DNA from: Pedobacter sp.
Lineage (GTDB): Bacteria; Bacteroidota; Bacteroidia; Sphingobacteriales; Sphingobacteriaceae
DNA: 7,602 nt
Assembly (NCBI GenBank): GCA_030149995.1
Contig: JASLGV010000509.1
Span: forward strand, 1 to 7,602
Reading direction: 5' to 3'
The notes beneath the pieces are model-generated. The model had not been told where the DNA came from. It saw nothing but the letters and a program-made list of their open reading frames with translations, and ran no database searches. This document shows, one piece after another, positions 7,149 to 7,602 of this stretch. Every line of letters begins with the position of its first letter. Within the stretch, counting starts at the first letter, position 1. The translations under genes and the position numbers were made by a program.

Positions 7149-7176
7149 TGGTACAACAGTTGGCTATTGGCAGGCA
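7149..7176 (+). promoter_or_regulatory. Candidate sigma-54 (-24/-12) promoter for the kdp operon, imperfect
   Basis: Two overlapping candidates are visible. The first, TGGTAC-N5-TTGGC at 7149-7164, matches TGGCAC-N5-TTGCW except for C to T in the -24 element and G for the invariant C at -12. It would start RNA near 7175, ten bases before the 28-aa ORF. The second, at 7161-7176 (TGGC, then GCA), keeps the exact GG-N10-GC spacing but has a poor TT part and would start RNA at the start codon. No TAnnTTTG housekeeping box exists between the terminator and the ORF, which supports an alternative sigma factor. Confidence 0.3.
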
Positions 7177-7184
7177 AAGATCAA

Positions 7185-7271
7185 ATGATTATGACAATTA
7201 TCTCAACTGTAATCCTGCTGCTCCTGTGTTGGGTAGCATACAAATCAATCGACTGGTTCGAAAAAATATAA
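7185..7271 (+). CDS. 28-aa single-pass membrane micro-protein at the head of the kdp operon
   Basis: This short ORF begins MIMTIISTVILLLLCWVAYK and ends SIDWFEKI. Its stop codon is one base before the ATG of kdpF, so the two are almost certainly translated together. It has one hydrophobic helix at about residues 4-18 and an amphipathic, charged tail (KSIDWFEKI), much like KdpF in size and shape but not in sequence. KdpF stabilises the KdpFABC complex in lipid, and this peptide may be a second such subunit or a regulatory leader; both are inference. An alternative start is the ATG at 7191, which removes two residues. No Shine-Dalgarno is visible, as usual for this phylum. I do not recognise a named family. 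Confidence 0.6.
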   Translation: MIMTIISTVILLLLCWVAYKSIDWFEKI

Positions 7272-7272
7272 T

Positions 7273-7353
7273 ATGATGACAGCACTCTTTCTAATCGCCA
7301 TAGCCGTATTTATCTATATGATTTACGTGCTGATTAAACCCGAAAAATTTTAA
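7273..7353 (+). CDS. kdpF: Potassium-transporting ATPase small subunit KdpF
   Basis: This 26-aa, single-helix subunit of the KdpFABC high-affinity K+ pump stabilises the complex in the inner membrane. The sequence starts MMTALFLIAIAVFIYMIYVL and ends IKPEKF. It matches the KdpF pattern of a hydrophobic helix followed by a Y-x-L-x-x-P-E-[KR]-F end (E. coli KdpF is 29 aa with a similar YLLVALLRPE-type end). It begins one base after the 28-aa ORF and is followed 39 bp later by kdpA. Either of two adjacent ATG codons (7273, 7276) could be the start. It is too short for many gene finders, so context is the main support along with the C-terminal PEKF. Confidence 0.85.
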   Translation: MMTALFLIAIAVFIYMIYVLIKPEKF

Positions 7354-7360
7354 CAAACAA

Positions 7361-7372
7361 GCCCTGGAGGGC
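7361..7372 (+). other. Small GC hairpin between kdpF and kdpA
   Basis: GCCC (7361-7364), loop TGGA and GGGC (7369-7372) form a 4-bp GC stem in an otherwise A-rich spacer. It lies 20 bp before the kdpA start and contains GGAGG, so it could hide or present a Shine-Dalgarno-like sequence. The function is a guess. Confidence 0.25.
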
Positions 7373-7392
7373 ATTTAAAAGAAAAAAAAGAA

Positions 7393-7602
7393 ATGAATAC
7401 TGAATTAATGGGCATCGTAGCCTCCTTCCTGCTAACCCTGCTGATTGCCATCCCCCTGGGTAAGTATCTGGCTAAAGTATTTGCCGGCGAAAAGGTCTGG
7501 ACAGATTTCATGAAACCCCTTGAACGGGGTATATTTAAACTTTCGGGTATCCAGATCAAAGAACAGATGAACTGGAAACAACACCTGAAAGCCCTGTTAA
7601 CC
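7393..7602 (+). CDS. kdpA: Potassium-transporting ATPase subunit KdpA, N-terminal part, cut by the right edge
   Basis: This is the first 70 residues of KdpA, the K+-binding channel-like subunit of the KdpFABC P-type pump in the inner membrane, which selects and passes K+ when external potassium is scarce. A first helix covers about residues 5-24 and includes LLTLLIAIPLGKYLAKVF, with the family P-L-G-x-x-L-A pattern. Next comes the short periplasmic stretch with the E-R-x-x-[FY]-x-x-x-G motif (LERGIFKLSGI, 43-53). EQMNWKQHLKALL then matches the E-M-x-W-K-x-Y-x-x-A-x-L signature seen in E. coli KdpA. The family length is about 560 aa, so roughly one eighth is present. The start is preceded by an A-rich spacer with no clear Shine-Dalgarno. 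kdpB and kdpC would be expected just beyond the right edge, and possibly a KdpD-type sensor kinase. Confidence 0.95.
   Translation, partial: MNTELMGIVASFLLTLLIAIPLGKYLAKVFAGEKVWTDFMKPLERGIFKLSGIQIKEQMNWKQHLKALLT

Larger units (their letters stand above)
6786..7184. other. Gene-free 399-bp region carrying repeats, a terminator and the kdp leader
   Basis: No ORF of significance was seen on either strand. In order it holds an 11-bp inverted repeat (6821-6854), two degenerate GTG/CCG-rich copies (6866-6985), an intrinsic terminator (7041-7070) and an A-rich leader before the kdp genes with a tandem 8-mer and sigma-54-like elements (7130-7176). The individual parts are listed separately. Confidence 0.6.

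Noticed and set aside
7071..7184. c-di-AMP (ydaO) or K+ riboswitch in the kdp leader
   Set aside because: The leader is about 115 nt, A-rich and almost without GC stems, so it cannot hold the structured core of such a riboswitch.

Overview
The window looks like chromosomal DNA of a Bacteroidota member, most likely Sphingobacteriaceae (Pedobacter or Mucilaginibacter type). The grounds are moderate GC with AT-rich gene gaps, starts with no strong Shine-Dalgarno, one perfect Bacteroidota -7 box (TAnnTTTG) and protein types typical of that group. The genus is inference from general resemblance; no search was run.

Left block (1-2932, minus strand). A secreted 823-aa PIG-L/LmbE-type deacetylase is followed by a tiny 34-aa single-pass membrane ORF. 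The stop of that ORF overlaps the start of a sodium:solute symporter, which runs off the left edge. Gene order and the ATGA overlap suggest one operon of envelope hydrolysis plus Na+-coupled uptake.

Middle block (2933-6785). A divergent gap of 229 bp holds a good -7 box for a 444-aa NtrC-class response regulator (REC, sigma-54 AAA+ with GAFTGA, Fis-type HTH). It has no histidine kinase beside it in the window. A small two-helix membrane protein on the minus strand follows. Next is a plus-strand exported M1 metallopeptidase with an intact HEXXH-X18-E zinc site.

Right block (6786-7602, plus strand). A roughly 400-bp gene-free stretch holds a strong inverted repeat, two degenerate GTG/CCG-rich copies and a clear intrinsic terminator. 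After it starts a kdp high-affinity potassium operon: an undescribed-looking 28-aa membrane ORF, kdpF (1 nt later) and kdpA (cut by the right edge). The leader before it has no TAnnTTTG box but does have imperfect sigma-54-like elements next to a tandem 8-bp repeat.

The most interesting idea is that the NtrC-type regulator stands in for the usual OmpR-type KdpE and drives kdp from a sigma-54 promoter, with a 28-aa micro-protein as an extra Kdp component. This is a hypothesis: the promoter match is imperfect, and two genes separate the regulator from kdp.
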